Of a DNA stretch of 64,000 nt, positions 53,514 to 64,000 are shown piece by piece. How positions within the stretch are numbered: position 1 is the stretch's first letter; every line of letters starts with the position of its first letter. A program made the position numbers and the translations under genes. This stretch comes from Piezodorus guildinii (taxonomy: Eukaryota; Arthropoda; Insecta; Hemiptera; Pentatomidae). The notes under the pieces are model-generated. The model was not told the origin of the DNA and did no database searches. It saw only the letters and a program-made list of their open reading frames with translations. The stretch is from NCBI GenBank assembly GCA_023052935.1, contig CM041295.1:108378711-108442710 (forward strand), in the 5' to 3' direction.

Positions 53514-53964
53514 TATTCATAAATAACACATTACCCCATGTGATAAGTAAATGGTATATGAACTCAGTGAAAACACTATTAAGTAAAAAAAAAAAAATAA
53601 TAGTAATAAACTTAGATTGATGAAAGTTGTGACGACCCCACTTCCTTAGATGACGGATGTCATTTCTCTAGATTTATGTCACTGTATTTTTTTTCCTCCC
53701 AAAGAGTAGAGACGGGAACATTCTGGGGACGTTTGGTAATAACAACTCACCTTTTGAAAAATCGGTATGATGTTTTATCTTTTCGTTAAGTCTTACAAAA
53801 AATATAATTCGACAACATAGAAACAAGCCGGATTTCGATTTAAATCAATCAATTCATATGTTAACTACAAAACAATTTGAACATTGGAATATTAATTTTC
53901 CAAGTTTTTTTTTTTCAACTAATATTATTTTCACTTACCTATATATGAAATATATATTATTAAG
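53514..53964. other. No gene seen
   Basis: AT-rich. No frame or repeat partner recognised. Confidence 0.4.
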
Positions 53965-54022
53965 GTAGATTTCGGGCTGAATAAATTCTTCCATAAATAC
54001 TCAATTTTTATTTCATCAGCAT

Positions 54023-54051
54023 GACGTTTCGGGATATTCTCCCATCTTCAG
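54023..54051 (-). ncRNA. Hammerhead ribozyme core (family D)
   Basis: Minus strand CTGAAGA (fits CUGANGA), stem II GGGA, loop GAATA, TCCC, then GAAACGTC with the ACGT palindrome. Cores and GUC site are intact; stem I is weak. Confidence 0.7.
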
Positions 54052-54539
54052 AAGTCTACAAAGTAAATTAAGCGATTACTATTACATTAAAAATACTAAA
54101 CTGAAGTGAATGGTTTAATTTTTTTTTTATAAATTAGGTGTCTATTGATAACAAAACTATTAAACAACAAATTTAAAATCAGAAGGAGGCATTAAAAGCA
54201 AAAATTAACAATGTTACATAGTACTTAGTTAAATAAATATTATAATATTACCTTGTTATATATTCAGAACTCCCAGCATTTTCACTAATACACACATTCA
54301 GCTAGGTAAATTAGTAAAAATGAAGTCAATATTTAAAAACATCAGATCTGAGCAAGAGTATTGCTCAGATCTTTGTCCTCAACTGGATTAAGGATTAGAC
54401 CAATTTTTAACTTGTATATGGTTATTGTTATTTCATATTGTGAAATTCTTTAAAACATTTATTATTTATTATTTATATTATATTTTTAATTAAATCAGAA
54501 TAGTGGTAACTTAAATGTCAAGAGTCAGTTTTTAAATTC

Positions 54540-54770
54540 ACGGTGTTATCTATATTTTTATTGATATATATATATAATTTATAGCCTCTATGGTTTTTCT
54601 ATTTTGTTTATTTTTGACTATTTCCAAATTTTGTGGTCTATTGAGATCAAACTTATGTTTTAAATGTATGCTATGTTGTGATAAAGCAGTTGTATTTATA
54701 TTTTTACTGTTGTTACAATTACTTTTGTGCTGTTTAGTTCTAGTACTAACTTATTTGGACGTTTATTAAA
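54540..54770 (-). pseudogene. GIY-YIG endonuclease remnant of Penelope-like element D
   Basis: Minus strand reads KQHKSNCNNSKNINTTALSQ, HSIHLKHKFDLNRPQNLEIV, then NRKTIEAINYI. The H-S/x-x-x-x-H block followed by K-T-x-E-A matches the C-terminal half of the GIY-YIG domain in family B (28570-28945) at low identity. The GIY-YIG core itself is not visible. Confidence 0.6.
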
Positions 54771-54933
54771 TACAACTGCTATTAAATAAACATTTGCTTT
54801 TAATGATTTTAAATTTGTTGTTTAATAGTTTTGTTATCAATAGACACCTAATTTATAAAAAAAAATTTAAACCGTTCACTTCAGTTTAGTATTTTTAATG
54901 TAATGGTAATCGCTTAATTTACTTTGTAGACTT

Positions 54934-54962
54934 CTGAAGATGGGAGAATATTCCGAAACGCC
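54934..54962 (+). ncRNA. Mutated hammerhead core in the opposite arm (family D)
   Basis: CTGAAGA, stem II GGGA/TTCC and GAAAC are present but the cleavage triplet reads GCC instead of GTC. Probably inactive. Confidence 0.55.
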
Positions 54963-55059
54963 ATGCTGATGAAATAACAAATTGAGTATTTTTGGAAGAA
55001 TTTATTCAGCCCGAAATCGACTTTAGTAATTATATGAGATCTTTCGTGGTTTAGAATTT

Positions 55060-55870
55060 ATTGATATAATGAAATATATAGTAAGGGAAAGTATTGCGAT
55101 CGTGAAAATTTTCAATCGAGTTTTGACTGGAAATCTATGTTTTAGAGTCCCCTGAGTCCAAGTGACCAACTCCCGTAATAAGGTCTGTGTGTGTGTGAAA
55201 TTGAAATTTCATATTTAAGACAACTAGGTCTAAGATGTTACAGGAACTTTTTCATCAAAATCAGGTTACCAGAAGAATAACTTTATACTGTGCATTTTGT
55301 ACCTTTTTACGTGATTCTCAAAAACATCTATGATTACTTCGATATAAGTCTTTATCTATGTAACATTTGGTGGGTTTTAATTTCATGTAGATTTAATTCT
55401 GATTGAAATAGTCTGAAGAAAGTTTAAATTGTATTCCTCCAAAGTGCATTTAATTTTGTAGATTCTATAAAAATAACAAATCATATTTTTAGTTCTGATA
55501 AAAAACAGGTAAATATATTTGAACGAATATGATATCCAACTAAAGGAGGAAAGGGAAAAAATATTTAATGGAATTTTACTGTTTTTTAACACAAAAACAG
55601 GATTATGAACGTATAATATACCGTTGCAAAGCTGAATATACACAAAATGGAGATTGATGAAAACCCGATAAAACTGATTGTCGTAGATAATAATTTAATA
55701 GATTCGTTAATAAAACACGTATTTTTATTGAGATTCAATGTAATTAATTCTTTAACAAATTATTTTTATCTCTTACTTTATTTAAAAATTCTTAGGAAAA
55801 GTTTAAATTGATTTTAACGACGGAGGTAAGTGAGAGTCCTGTGTCGCCTGTGTGTAGTCCTGTGTCGCCC
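55060..55870 (+). repeat. Repeat R, copy 11
   Basis: GGGAAAGTATTGCGATCGTG, GAGTCCCCTGAGTCCAAGTG, GGTCTGTGTGTGTG, ATACTGTGCATTTTGTACC, TAATATACCGTTGCAAAG, AATTCTTTAACAAATTAT, then AGGTAAGTGAGAGTCCTGTG with a small tandem duplication of the end. Confidence 0.85.
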
Positions 55871-56154
55871 CAACCGTATGTTTAAAATATGTAAACATTA
55901 CTGACCAAGTAAACACGATTATATAAACACAGAGAGGATTAAAATTAAAAAGGCTAGGAACTTATTCTATAAACCCAATAACACACAATGGCATGATGAA
56001 ACAATTAGAGTCCGTGTTAAGGATGCTGTTAGGCTGTATAAACTGTATAAAGTATAGGACCAAGAATACTGCCTTGCGGAACACGCGCAGATTGAGAAAA
56101 AAAATGATGAATTGGAACTTTTAATTTAAATTTAAATCTTTCATTTTAAATTAA
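55871..56154. other. Repeat Q-like fragment, no gene
   Basis: ACTGACCAAGTAAACACGAT, CAGAGAGGATTAAA and AACTTATTCTATAAACCCAATAA resemble the end of the 60380-61150 repeat Q copy. A short Jockey-like scrap (ACCAAGAATACTGCCTTGCG) precedes the fragment that follows. Confidence 0.45.
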
Positions 56155-56583
56155 AAATTTCGGAGTAGAGCTATGGGGCTCTACCAAACCATCAAATTCT
56201 TCTCGTATCCAATCCTTACAATCCAAAATCCTTCGTAAAATCCTTAACGCTCCTTACTTTGTCACGAATAAGTCATCCATAAAGACCATAATATCCCATA
56301 TGTTACTGAATTAGCCCGAACCAGATATCAATCATTCCATGAAAAACTCCATTTCCACTCTAATCCACTAGTTTCTATCCTATCATCCTCTTCGATTCCT
56401 GATAATCCTCCGAGGCGTCTGAAAAGAAGATGGCCCCGAGACCTTCTAGTTTAAAATTTGTTTAGAGTGCTGCCGATGGGTGGCATCTCTTCATGTCAGA
56501 TTACTGTATCCATCATATTTACTTGTTGTATATAATTATACAGTTGTAAATATCAATAAATATGATTAAAAAAAAAAAAAAAA
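56155..56583 (+). pseudogene. Jockey family C, 3' fragment
   Basis: GVELWGSTKPSNSSRIQSL, KILRKILNAPYFVTNK, then ARTRYQSFHEKLHFHSNPLV and RRLKRRWPRDLLV precede the 3' UTR and a long poly-A at 56569-56585. One frame change near 56270 breaks it. This is the best-preserved C-terminus of family C here. Confidence 0.8.
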
Positions 56584-57376
56584 ATTTAAAATTTTAATTT
56601 GTTCAATTACTAGGTTTTCCTCTACCCTCTTTGTCTTATAATTCTACTTGTGACGTGTATCTCTGTTAGACCGATTTAGAGTAATCGCTTTTGGATTTTT
56701 AGTTCCTCATTAATAAATTACACCAAACTTGATGTTCCTCAATAATTGATAAGGAGTTCAATCAGAGGCGGGTGAGTAGGGCCACCCCAAGCCGTCATGG
56801 CTCAAAAAAAGCCGCGTTGCTACCATCCAGACTTATCAAGGAGACTCCATTGCGCCACCAAAGAATTTTTCGGTCCGTAACGAAAAAAAAAAATATATAT
56901 ATATGTTCTTAAAGTCCCAGTGTTTATTTAATTTATTGCCTTATCTTATCTTCTTTGAAATGAAAAAAAAAAAAAAAAAAGAACTTGAATACGCCGAATT
57001 GGAGGGCTTAAAGCACGCCTTGGAAAAATGTTTTAACCGAGTCTTAATAATTAATGAGATGGCCTAAAACGTTTTCCTACCCCTTGGGAATAAATAGCTC
57101 CTATTTAATATGCCCTTTGCGCATGGCTTATAAGATGACGAAGGAAGCCAAGGAGAAGTGGTTATTTATAAATTGAGCATTGGTGGGTGTGCAGGATCGG
57201 TACAAGGCATTAGTCAATCACCGATTCCTCTCCATCATTTACCTATCTGCAAAAGCTTCAGGGCTGTGTTGGTCATTTTTTCTTTTCGTTTTTTGACGTA
57301 TTTTTTAAAAAGTTGTATGTGAGGGAAGCAGCAGATCCAATGTTAAAAGGGTAGCAATGAGAATTGACGTAGGTCT
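56584..57376. other. No gene seen
   Basis: A Helitron-like scrap (GTTAGACCGATTTAGAGT, about 56667) is followed by AT-rich and moderately GC-rich sequence with no frame I recognise. Confidence 0.4.
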
Positions 57377-57790
57377 TTTTTTTTTATTTATAGTAATTTA
57401 CAACTGTATTAAAGGACACAATAAGCAAATATGTAGAATGAAAAAAAAAGTCATGAAAATGTCCTGAGAAAGAACTACCCAGTGGTAGCACTTCACTAAC
57501 TATTTTAAGGCAATATGTCCTGAGGCCACTTTCTTTTCAGTCGCCTTGGAGGGTTATCAGGGATATCTAAGGAAGATAAATTACGGACAAGTGGGTTTTG
57601 AATGGGCAGGGAGTCTAGAATGAAAAGAGCAGTATCACGTATCCATCACGTGGCTATGTCTGAAACAAATGGGATGTTTAGATCTTTATGATGTTTTATT
57701 TAGCGGATAATATTATGAATTTTTGTATTGCTTTTTGTTCCGTAGCTCTACAATCCATGAATGGTCTTGGATTCAGTACTTCTAAAGAAT
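57377..57790 (-). pseudogene. Jockey family C, 3' fragment (reverse)
   Basis: Minus strand: IPFVSDIAT, SLPIQNPLVRNLSSLDIPDN, PPRRLKRKWPQDILP and a stop, then a 3' UTR ending ACAGTTGTAAATTACTATAA and poly-A (T-run 57378-57387). Upstream is degraded. Confidence 0.75.
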
Positions 57791-57937
57791 CGTAGTTTCT
57801 AAAATAAATTAGTTGACAAATTAAAGGCAAAATAAAGCTTGATTAAATCAATTTTTGTCTCTCTTACTTTAAGTGTTAAATTGATGTGCTCATAATTTCT
57901 GTTCCTAAAAAAATATAATATTCACATTCCTACACTT

Positions 57938-57966
57938 GCTATATATATATATATATATATATATAC
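57938..57966. repeat. (TA)n microsatellite
   Basis: Short TA tract at the outer edge of R copy 12. Confidence 0.85.
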
Positions 57967-58790
57967 ACGACTTTCACACAAAGAAAATTTTAATACATTT
58001 AGAGATGAAAGTAAATTGTTAAAGAATTAATTACGTTTGGTTTCAATAGAAACATGTGTTTTATTAAATAATCTATTATATAATTATCTACGGCAATCGG
58101 TTAGTTTTATCGGCTTTTTTTGCATAAGATAATATTTTTTCCGAAAATTTTGAGCTTTCCAACGGTATATTATACATATATATTATTATTTTCATGTTCA
58201 AAAACACCAAAATTGGATGAAAACATATCTCTACTCTTTTCGAGTTTCGTCTGATATTGAATTTACTCAACTTATATATTTACCTGTTTTTTTTTTATTG
58301 TTGTTGACAATATGAAATGGTTAATTTATTCAAATTCTACAAATTTGAAGGTAGTTCAGAGGAAGGAATTTTGAATTATCGGCATTTAGACCCTGCCAGA
58401 CTATTTCAATCAGAATAAAACCTACATCGTATTAAAGCTCATTAAATTTTACGTCAATGCAGGGAGTTAGATTAGAGGGATTCGTTAGAGCGTAAAAAGG
58501 TGCAAAATCTATGATATAAAGTAGGGTGTTTTAATCAGCCGACTTTAACGAAATAGTTGCTGTAACATCCCGGACTTATAGTTAGTTGTCTTAAATATGA
58601 AATTTCAGTTTCGTAAGACTTTTCGTTTTGGCGCTAGACTTACTACACACATACACCTTTTTGAGGGACTTGGTTATTTGGGCTCAGGGAACCTAAAACG
58701 TATATTTACGTTGAAAACTGGAATTCGAAATTTTTCACGATTGCAATACTTTCCCTTACTATATAGTTCATATAAAGGAAAGTCAAAGTC
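57967..58790 (-). repeat. Repeat R, copy 12 (near complete, reverse)
   Basis: From ACACGACTTTCACACAAAG through TTTAGAGATGAAAGTAAATT, CAACGGTATATTATACAT, GACCCTGCCAGACTATTTC, TTGCTGTAACATCCCGG, GGACTTGGTTATTTGGGCTC to CAATACTTTCCCTTACTATA. The 68-codon frame is an artefact. Confidence 0.85.
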
Positions 58791-59429
58791 AAACATGTAT
58801 TAAATAAGTAACTTTGAATAATTATTTAAAAAAATTAACAAGTGTGATTTTTGCACTCATTAATAAAGGGCATTCCATACTCATAAATGAAAAAAATAAT
58901 TTTTAATTTATCTTTATAAGATCAAGAGTTATAGAATTTTGCCCGCTAAATCGTGATTTTATCCCACAGTGTGTCGCTCCCTGACGAATGAAAATTACTT
59001 TTCGGTTTTCTGCTAAGTCATTTTGCTATATGGTAATATCTTTCAATTATTTACCAGTTTAAATGAACTATCTAGAGTAACAGCTAAGAATAATATTTAT
59101 TTATAAAATAGAAATACGAATTCGGAATACTTTTGACTCCCAGTCAAAAGTATCAATATGTCAAATTGACCCGGAACGAGAGGTGAAATTCACAATTAGA
59201 AGAATGAGTAGCGAAATATAAATGGGATGGTATTGCCCAATCATTTAGAATTCATTAATATAATGAATATACCTTTCTTTTTATGACGTATGATTTACAA
59301 GACAATCGACAAACGAAAGACAAATAGAATAGACACGTTTTAATTGTTCTCTGGCGGAACAATTGAAACCGATTATCCACTAGTGAAGTAGGAAATTTAA
59401 ACATTATGTTGTAATAACATTAAACAATA
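58791..59429. other. No gene seen
   Basis: AT-rich. An AGAGGTGAAATTC stretch (about 59181) recalls 18S rRNA but does not extend. Confidence 0.4.
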
Positions 59430-59612
59430 CATAAGGTTTCGATATGAACATGTTTTTTTAGATAGTTGTTACATTGTTGCTCACAGAAAACGCTTTTCGT
59501 CACTCTCCGTTAACTTATAAAACATTTTATTTTCAATGAATTTGTTTTTGCTAAAATCATCAACTTTTCAACTAGCAGTATGTATATTACATTGGGTTTA
59601 AAATGCGTTCAT
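59430..59612 (-). repeat. Repeat R, copy 13 (partial, reverse)
   Basis: Shows the CATGTTT block, GTCACTCTCCGTTAACTTAT and the AACTAGCAGTATGTATATTA block, then meets copy 14 head-on. Confidence 0.6.
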
Positions 59613-59621
59613 AGCGTTTTT

Positions 59622-60335
59622 ACTTTCACTTACTATATATAGTAAGGGAAAGTATTGCGATCGTGAAAATTTTCGAATTCCAGTTTTCAACGTAAATACA
59701 CGTTTTAGGGTCCCCTGAGTCCAAATAACCAAGTCCCGCAAAAAGGTCTGTGTGTGGTAACTCCCGGGCGGAAACGGTAACTCCAATGAAACTGAAATTT
59801 CATATTTAAGACAACTATACGCCCGAGACGTGACAAAACTTTTTTCATCAAAATGAGCTTACCAGAAGAGCCACTTTATACCATGCATTTTCAACCTTTT
59901 TTCGATTTCCTCGAAAACGCTTCCGACGATTTTGATTAAACTCGATATATCGATGTAAAATTTAATGGGCTTTAATATCATGTAGGTTTTATTCTGAATA
60001 AAATGGTCTGACAGGGCTTAAATGCCGATATTTTACCGTTTATTATACCGTTGGAAAGCTAAAGATTTTAGAAAAAATATTATCTCATACACTTTTAAAA
60101 GTCATAAGCTTTTAAAAGTTAATAGAGAGTGATGAAATGAACATAAAACTAACTGATTATTTTAGATAATAATACAATACATTTTTTAATAAATCACATG
60201 TTTCTATATAAATTCAATTTAAATAATTCCTTGATAGTTTCACGTATTTTGATCTCTAACTGTTTTTGAAAATTCTTTTATTGATTTTAAAAATGGAGGT
60301 AAGTGAAAGTCGTGTGTTGTCCGCACCAGATTTTT
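59622..60335 (+). repeat. Repeat R, copy 14 (reference copy)
   Basis: Begins ACTTTCACTTA (59622-59632); the exact complement TAAGTGAAAGT is at 60300-60310, followed by CGTGTGTTGTCCGCACCAGA as in other copies. All R blocks are in order except a gap between ATGCCGATATTTTA and CCGTTTATTATACCG. No protein. The 11-bp inverted motif at both ends suggests a DNA-transposon-like or foldback origin, but no target duplication is clear. Confidence 0.85.
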
Positions 60336-60379
60336 ACTGGTTATTCCAGTAAAAACTTTAGATAATTTTAAATATCTTT

Positions 60380-61150
60380 AATAAATTATATAGGACCCAT
60401 TTTGATCTATTGCATGTTTCATTATTTTGGTTGAATTTGGTCATCATCAACAGTTGAAGAACGACCCGAATGCTTTGCGTCTTTCAAGTAAAAATGGCTT
60501 GTTCTGAACCGAGAAAACCACTTACGGGCGTTGCTTTCTCCTAAGGCATCATTGTCATTAGGGGTGGGCATAATCGGATGATCGTCATAATCGAATGATC
60601 GGACTTCGATGATTTCAATAATCGAATGATATCATAATAGAATGGTCGAATGATTAATAGGTACAAATATCCATAAAATTTATGTGATGAGAGAAAAAAA
60701 AAAAAAAAAAAAAAAAACGTCCTTCGATTATCCCAAACCTCTTGCAATCCCTAGATTATCGTTTAAAAACTCAGTTCGCATGATCATTCGTTTCTCCGGA
60801 CCGATTAATCCGATAATCGATTAATTCGAATGATTGAAATAATCGAACGATCTGATAATCGTCATTCGATTATGCCCACCCCTAATTGTCATATACCCTG
60901 CAAGTTTTGTTAACGTTCATTGTAGCTGGTTTTTCCTTTAATTTGTAAAAAAAAATAATAATTTGTTCCTCTTCCATTTTAAGCAAGCAAATACTACTTA
61001 AAGATAAGGAATCTCCTTTGAAGCTGATGCATGAAAGCACCATAACTAATCATTTTATGAGTACGTAAACATTCAACAAGTAAACAAGAATTTATCAGAA
61101 CAGAGAGGATTGGTTTAAATTGATGTTCAAAAACGCAACGAACTTATTGT
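60380..61150 (-). repeat. Repeat Q, copy 4, with a hAT-like MITE inside
   Basis: GGCTTGTTCTGAACCGAG, GGGCGTTGCTTTCTCCTAAGG, then after the MITE CTGCAAGTTTTGTTAACG, AAAGATAAGGAATCTCC, AAACGCAACGAACTTATTGT and ACAACCCAATA. Continuous with copies 1-3 once the MITE is removed. Confidence 0.7.
60559..60884. mobile_element. hAT-like MITE
   Basis: ATTGTCAT at 60551-60558 and 60885-60892 is an exact 8-bp target duplication. The ends are a perfect 18-bp inverted repeat TAGGGGTGGGCATAATCG. Many TCGAATGAT-type motifs on both strands fill the subterminal regions, and a poly-A run lies at about 60693-60718. 326 bp, no protein. The 8-bp duplication is characteristic of the hAT superfamily. Confidence 0.88.
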
Positions 61151-61394
61151 ACAACCCAATACAAAATAGTATAATACCATTTTTCTTTGAGGGAGATAAA
61201 AATTATATGTAAAAGGAATCATACCATGTCTCTTGCAAATGGTTATATATGTATTCCTTATTTCATATTTCCCATTGTTTGTGATTGCTAAAAGCGAGAA
61301 ATAATCAATTATTTCTAATTAACAAACCGAAATGTACTTAAGAGCAGCAAATTTAAAAATTTCGGGACTCAAGCCTTGCCAGAATTTTGCAGTG
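61151..61394. other. No gene seen
   Basis: AT-rich spacer. Confidence 0.4.
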
Positions 61395-61570
61395 AGTACA
61401 AAACATAACTAAAGTTGAAGCCGATTCAACGTTACAATAATACATGGTGTTCAATCCAAGTCGTTAGCGCTATTTTTGATAAAATCATACATAGATGTAA
61501 AATGCATTATCTATAGTAGCACCCTTGGTTCATCTATTTTCGTGAAGAAGTTGCTGTATCATACCATATA

Positions 61571-62366
61571 AATTTTTTTTTTTCTTTATTTTTCAACAAC
61601 AATTTTTATTGAGTAAAATTACAATCTGTCCCAATTTTGGACATCAATAGTAGTGCTGAAAGATATCATACATACTACATTCATACAATATTTACACAGA
61701 ATAAAATTACAATAAAATATATACACAATAATGAATCAATACAATAAAGTCAAGAATACACTTATACCTATATACACATACACACACTCATACATACATC
61801 ACATTGAGTGGAGAATTTAGCCAGTGCTAGAACTCCAATATATTTAGAAAAGGTCGCGGGGCCACTGCCGTTTCAACCTTATTAGGGATTGAGCTAGGGG
61901 ATTAGGATGATGAATGAGGTTCTGGTGGAATTTGGAAAATTTGGATGGAATTAGGTCGGAAATAAATGAAACATTAAGGTCGTGGTGCAAGGTATAGTTG
62001 GAGACATAATAAGGAGCATTTACTATTGTACGGAGGACTTTGGATTGAATGCGTTTGATGTTAGTACGTTTAGCTGTCCCCCACAGTTCAAGTCCGTAGG
62101 TCCAGATGGGCTTGAATATTGTCTTGTAGATTAATAATTTGTTGTCAACTGTAAGTTCAGATTTTCTGTTGAGTAGTTGATATAACTGTCCGAATCGTCG
62201 GTTGAGTTTTTGTCTTTTAAGTCTTGTATATGGGTTCCAAGTCAATCTTTTGTCTAACAGTAAGCCAAGATACCGGACTGTATCTGAGAGAGGAATTGGT
62301 AATGAGTTGAAATAAACTGGCGGACAGGATTTTCGTCTAAGAGTAAAGGTAATGTGTTTACATTTA
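61571..62366 (-). pseudogene. Jockey family J1, 5'-truncated copy
   Basis: ATACCATATA at 61561-61570 and 62367-62376 is the target duplication. Minus strand starts KHITFTLRRKSCPPVYFNSL and continues DTVRYLGLLLDKRLTWNPYT to RLKRQWPRDLF, about 170 open codons. Two small deletions remove residues relative to J1 (after RIQS and after LAQSL). The 3' UTR and a poly-A tail (T-run 61573-61583) follow. No RT catalytic box. Confidence 0.9.
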
Positions 62367-62502
62367 TACCATATATTAAATATGAAATTTAGGTTTTGTC
62401 CTATTTCTCTTTCTGAGCTAGACTTATTACATATACATACATATATACCATTTTATACGACTTAGTTATTTGGACTCAAAGGGCCCATAAACTTGTATTT
62501 CC

Positions 62503-62790
62503 GTCAGCTCTAGTGTAGTGGCTATCACAGCAAGCTTCTATCCCATGGTCGCTCGTTCAAAGCCGGCAGATGGCCTTAGGATTTTTAAAAGGGAGTAAAC
62601 AAATCCTTAGTTACGACGTTATTTGCAAGGGAAGTAAAATAGTGGTACCGAGCCTATGAGATGTCAAGTATTCACTAAAGATCTATATCCTATTTAAACT
62701 TGGTTAAACAAAATTTAGGACTTCCACTGTAGCATCGTTCGATTATCCACAGCAGCATTATAGTGCCGTTAAATAAACAAACAAACAAAC
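62503..62790 (+). mobile_element. SINE-C, copy 2 (tRNA-derived, near full length)
   Basis: Head GTCAGCTCTAGTGTAGTGGC (box A), box-B-like GTTCAAAGCC, GGCAGATGGCCTTAGGATTT, body CCTTAGTTACGACG, GAGATGTCAAGTATTC, TTAGGACTTCCACTGTAGCA, then an (AAAC)n tail. Inserted in R copy 15. Confidence 0.8.
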
Positions 62791-62850
62791 GTGTACTTCA
62801 GTTGAAAACTCGTATTAGAGCATTTTCCCTTGCTATATTTTTAGTATTCG

Positions 62851-63136
62851 TCAGGTAAATTTTATTAATAAAAGTTTTGATTTCCTAAAAATGTTACCCA
62901 TGTACAATATCTGTCACATTTAGATCATTGATTAACAGTACTAAGGAGTTCATTCATATTGTATTTACTGAAAATATTAATGAATTATGAAAATAGAAAA
63001 TAAATTAATACAATACAAATTTGAACAATAGGTCACATAAAATAAAGGTCCTAGAACTAGTCTTATTTAATTATTTACCACAGACTTGAGGTCCTAGAGG
63101 AAAAACAAGACCTTAAGATATCTCATTGTCAGTTCG
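62851..63136. other. AT-rich, no gene seen
   Basis: Nothing assigned. Confidence 0.4.
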
Positions 63137-63440
63137 TTGGTTTGTTTAATCTTTATTTGTTTATTTAATCTAACCTTACACTATTGTGGCTAATCGGACG
63201 ATGCTTGAGTGGAAGTTCTAAATTATGCTTACCCAGGTTTAATTAGTATAGGGATCTTTAACTAGTTCCTGTCATCGCACAGGTTAAGAACCACCATTTT
63301 CTCCACTCTCAGAAGGACTGCCAGGGGTATTTTCTTTCTTAAAAAATCCTAAAACCATCTGCCGTATTTGAACCTGTTACAAGGTAAGAAACAATAAGGC
63401 TGTTATTCTAACCTAGTTCTAGTTATCTCAGTATTCGTTC
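63137..63440 (-). mobile_element. SINE-C, copy 3 (reverse)
   Basis: Minus strand: AACTAGGTTAGAATAACAGC (box A), AGGTTCAAATACGGCAGATG (box B), GTGCGATGACAGG, AAGATCCCTATACTAATTAA, TTAGAACTTCCACTCAAGCA and a TTAAATAAACAAATAAAG tail. More diverged than copies 1 and 2. Confidence 0.75.
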
Positions 63441-64000
63441 TACATCCATGTATTATGGCTTCTCAACCTAAGCCTGTATTTATAATGCATTGTCCGGAGC
63501 TGACTGTCATTGCAAACAAATTTTGTTTTTCTTTGCATTTTCAACACCCTTAAATACAATAGTTTTTATAGAAAAATTTTCCCAAACTCATCATTAAGAA
63601 AAATAAATTATTCAGATTGGTTTCACGACGTTTTCCCACATTTCCTTAATTCTAAAAAAGAAAATTTCTAGTATTTCGTTAAAATGCAGTTGTTTTCAAA
63701 AAACTATCGATAAGACAAAAAAATTTAAATTTAAATTCTCTTTCATATCACTTCTAAATATTCCGATCTACCGCTAGGTTCGAAGAATTATTTCTCCAAT
63801 GCCTTCAGTAATAACATCTTAGGTTGTTATTGTAGTTCCCCTTGTTATTTATGCATGAATAAAACATGAATTTAAAAATTAATTGATTGAAAACATCGAG
63901 TAGTCTTTATTTTAGTCTTTATATTTCTTTCTTGTTTGCCACTGTTTTTTTTAATTATTTTTATTTATTTTTTTTTATATAAAAATGATAATATTCTTTT
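63441..64000. other. AT-rich, no gene seen
   Basis: No supported feature to the end of the window. Confidence 0.4.

Larger units (their letters stand above)
53965..55022 (-). mobile_element. Penelope-like element family D with inverted arms
   Basis: 53965-54178 is the inverse of 54818-55022 (TTTCGGGCTGAATAAATTCT / AGAATTTATTCAGCCCGAAA, then ATAGACACCTAATTTATAAA). The left arm carries an intact hammerhead on the minus strand and the right arm a mutated one on the plus strand. A GIY-YIG remnant on the minus strand lies between them. Arms plus endonuclease but no RT suggest 5' truncation with inversion of the 5' end. Confidence 0.75.
61395..62850 (-). repeat. Repeat R, copy 15, with two nested insertions
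   Basis: R pieces at 61395-61560 (AATCATACATAGATGTAAAATGC, GAAGTTGCTGTATC), 62377-62502 (AAATATGAAATTTAGG, GACTTAGTTATTTGGACTCA) and 62791-62850 (GTTGAAAACTCG, CATTTTCCCTTGCTA) are in order. A Jockey copy and a SINE-C separate them. Confidence 0.75.

Noticed and set aside
59170..59230. 18S rRNA-like piece around AGAGGTGAAATTC
   Set aside because: Only about 13 bases match strongly and the flanks do not extend to conserved rRNA sequence.

Overview
The window is nuclear DNA of an arthropod, most likely an insect. It is AT-rich, has no operon or bacterial gene structure, and carries a decayed mitochondrial cox1 insert that reads correctly only with the invertebrate mitochondrial code (TGA=Trp, AGA=Ser). 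It also holds Jockey-type and CR1-type non-LTR retrotransposons, mariner, Helitron-like and Penelope-like elements and tRNA-headed SINEs. I found no convincing single-copy host gene; almost everything recognisable is mobile DNA at different stages of decay.

Layout. 0-10 kb: AT-rich background with 3' ends of Jockey elements, SINE fragments, an RTE-like remnant and pieces of a very abundant ~0.7-0.8 kb repeat, here called R. 10-12.5 kb: a 5'-truncated CR1/L2-like LINE with one frameshift, then a terminal-inverted-repeat MITE. 13.7-15.8 kb: R copies around a small Penelope-type inverted-arm unit with a hammerhead ribozyme core. 17-21 kb: Jockey crumbs, a Helitron-like end, and a decayed CR1 copy interrupted by a chimeric insertion that itself contains a SINE with a clean target-site duplication. 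21-29 kb: a Penelope-like element (hammerhead, GIY-YIG endonuclease remnant) split by a near-complete Jockey element (J1), beside an R copy carrying the cox1 NUMT. 29-37 kb: an R2-type endonuclease remnant, a second type of Penelope-like inverted-arm unit, a three-copy foldback cluster and SINEs. 38.4-42.9 kb: a full-length Jockey element (J2) with both ORFs open and a 13-bp target-site duplication, sitting inside an R copy. 44-55 kb: an RTE-like remnant, two copies of a segment D (one bounded by 172-bp direct repeats and carrying a mariner insertion), a second CR1 copy inserted beside a SINE, and three more Penelope-type inverted-arm units. 55-64 kb: more R copies, a hAT-like MITE with an 8-bp duplication, a Jockey copy and SINEs nested in R.

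How the parts relate. J1, J2 and the CR1 copies encode the endonuclease/reverse-transcriptase activity that can mobilise themselves and possibly the SINEs. Penelope-like elements use a GIY-YIG endonuclease and carry small hammerhead ribozymes in inverted terminal arms. The most striking signal is the number of hammerhead-core/inverted-arm units: at least six loci that appear to belong to about five families. Nested insertions with recoverable target duplications (J2 in R, Jockey in R, SINE in CR1, mariner in D, hAT MITE in repeat Q) allow relative ages to be read.
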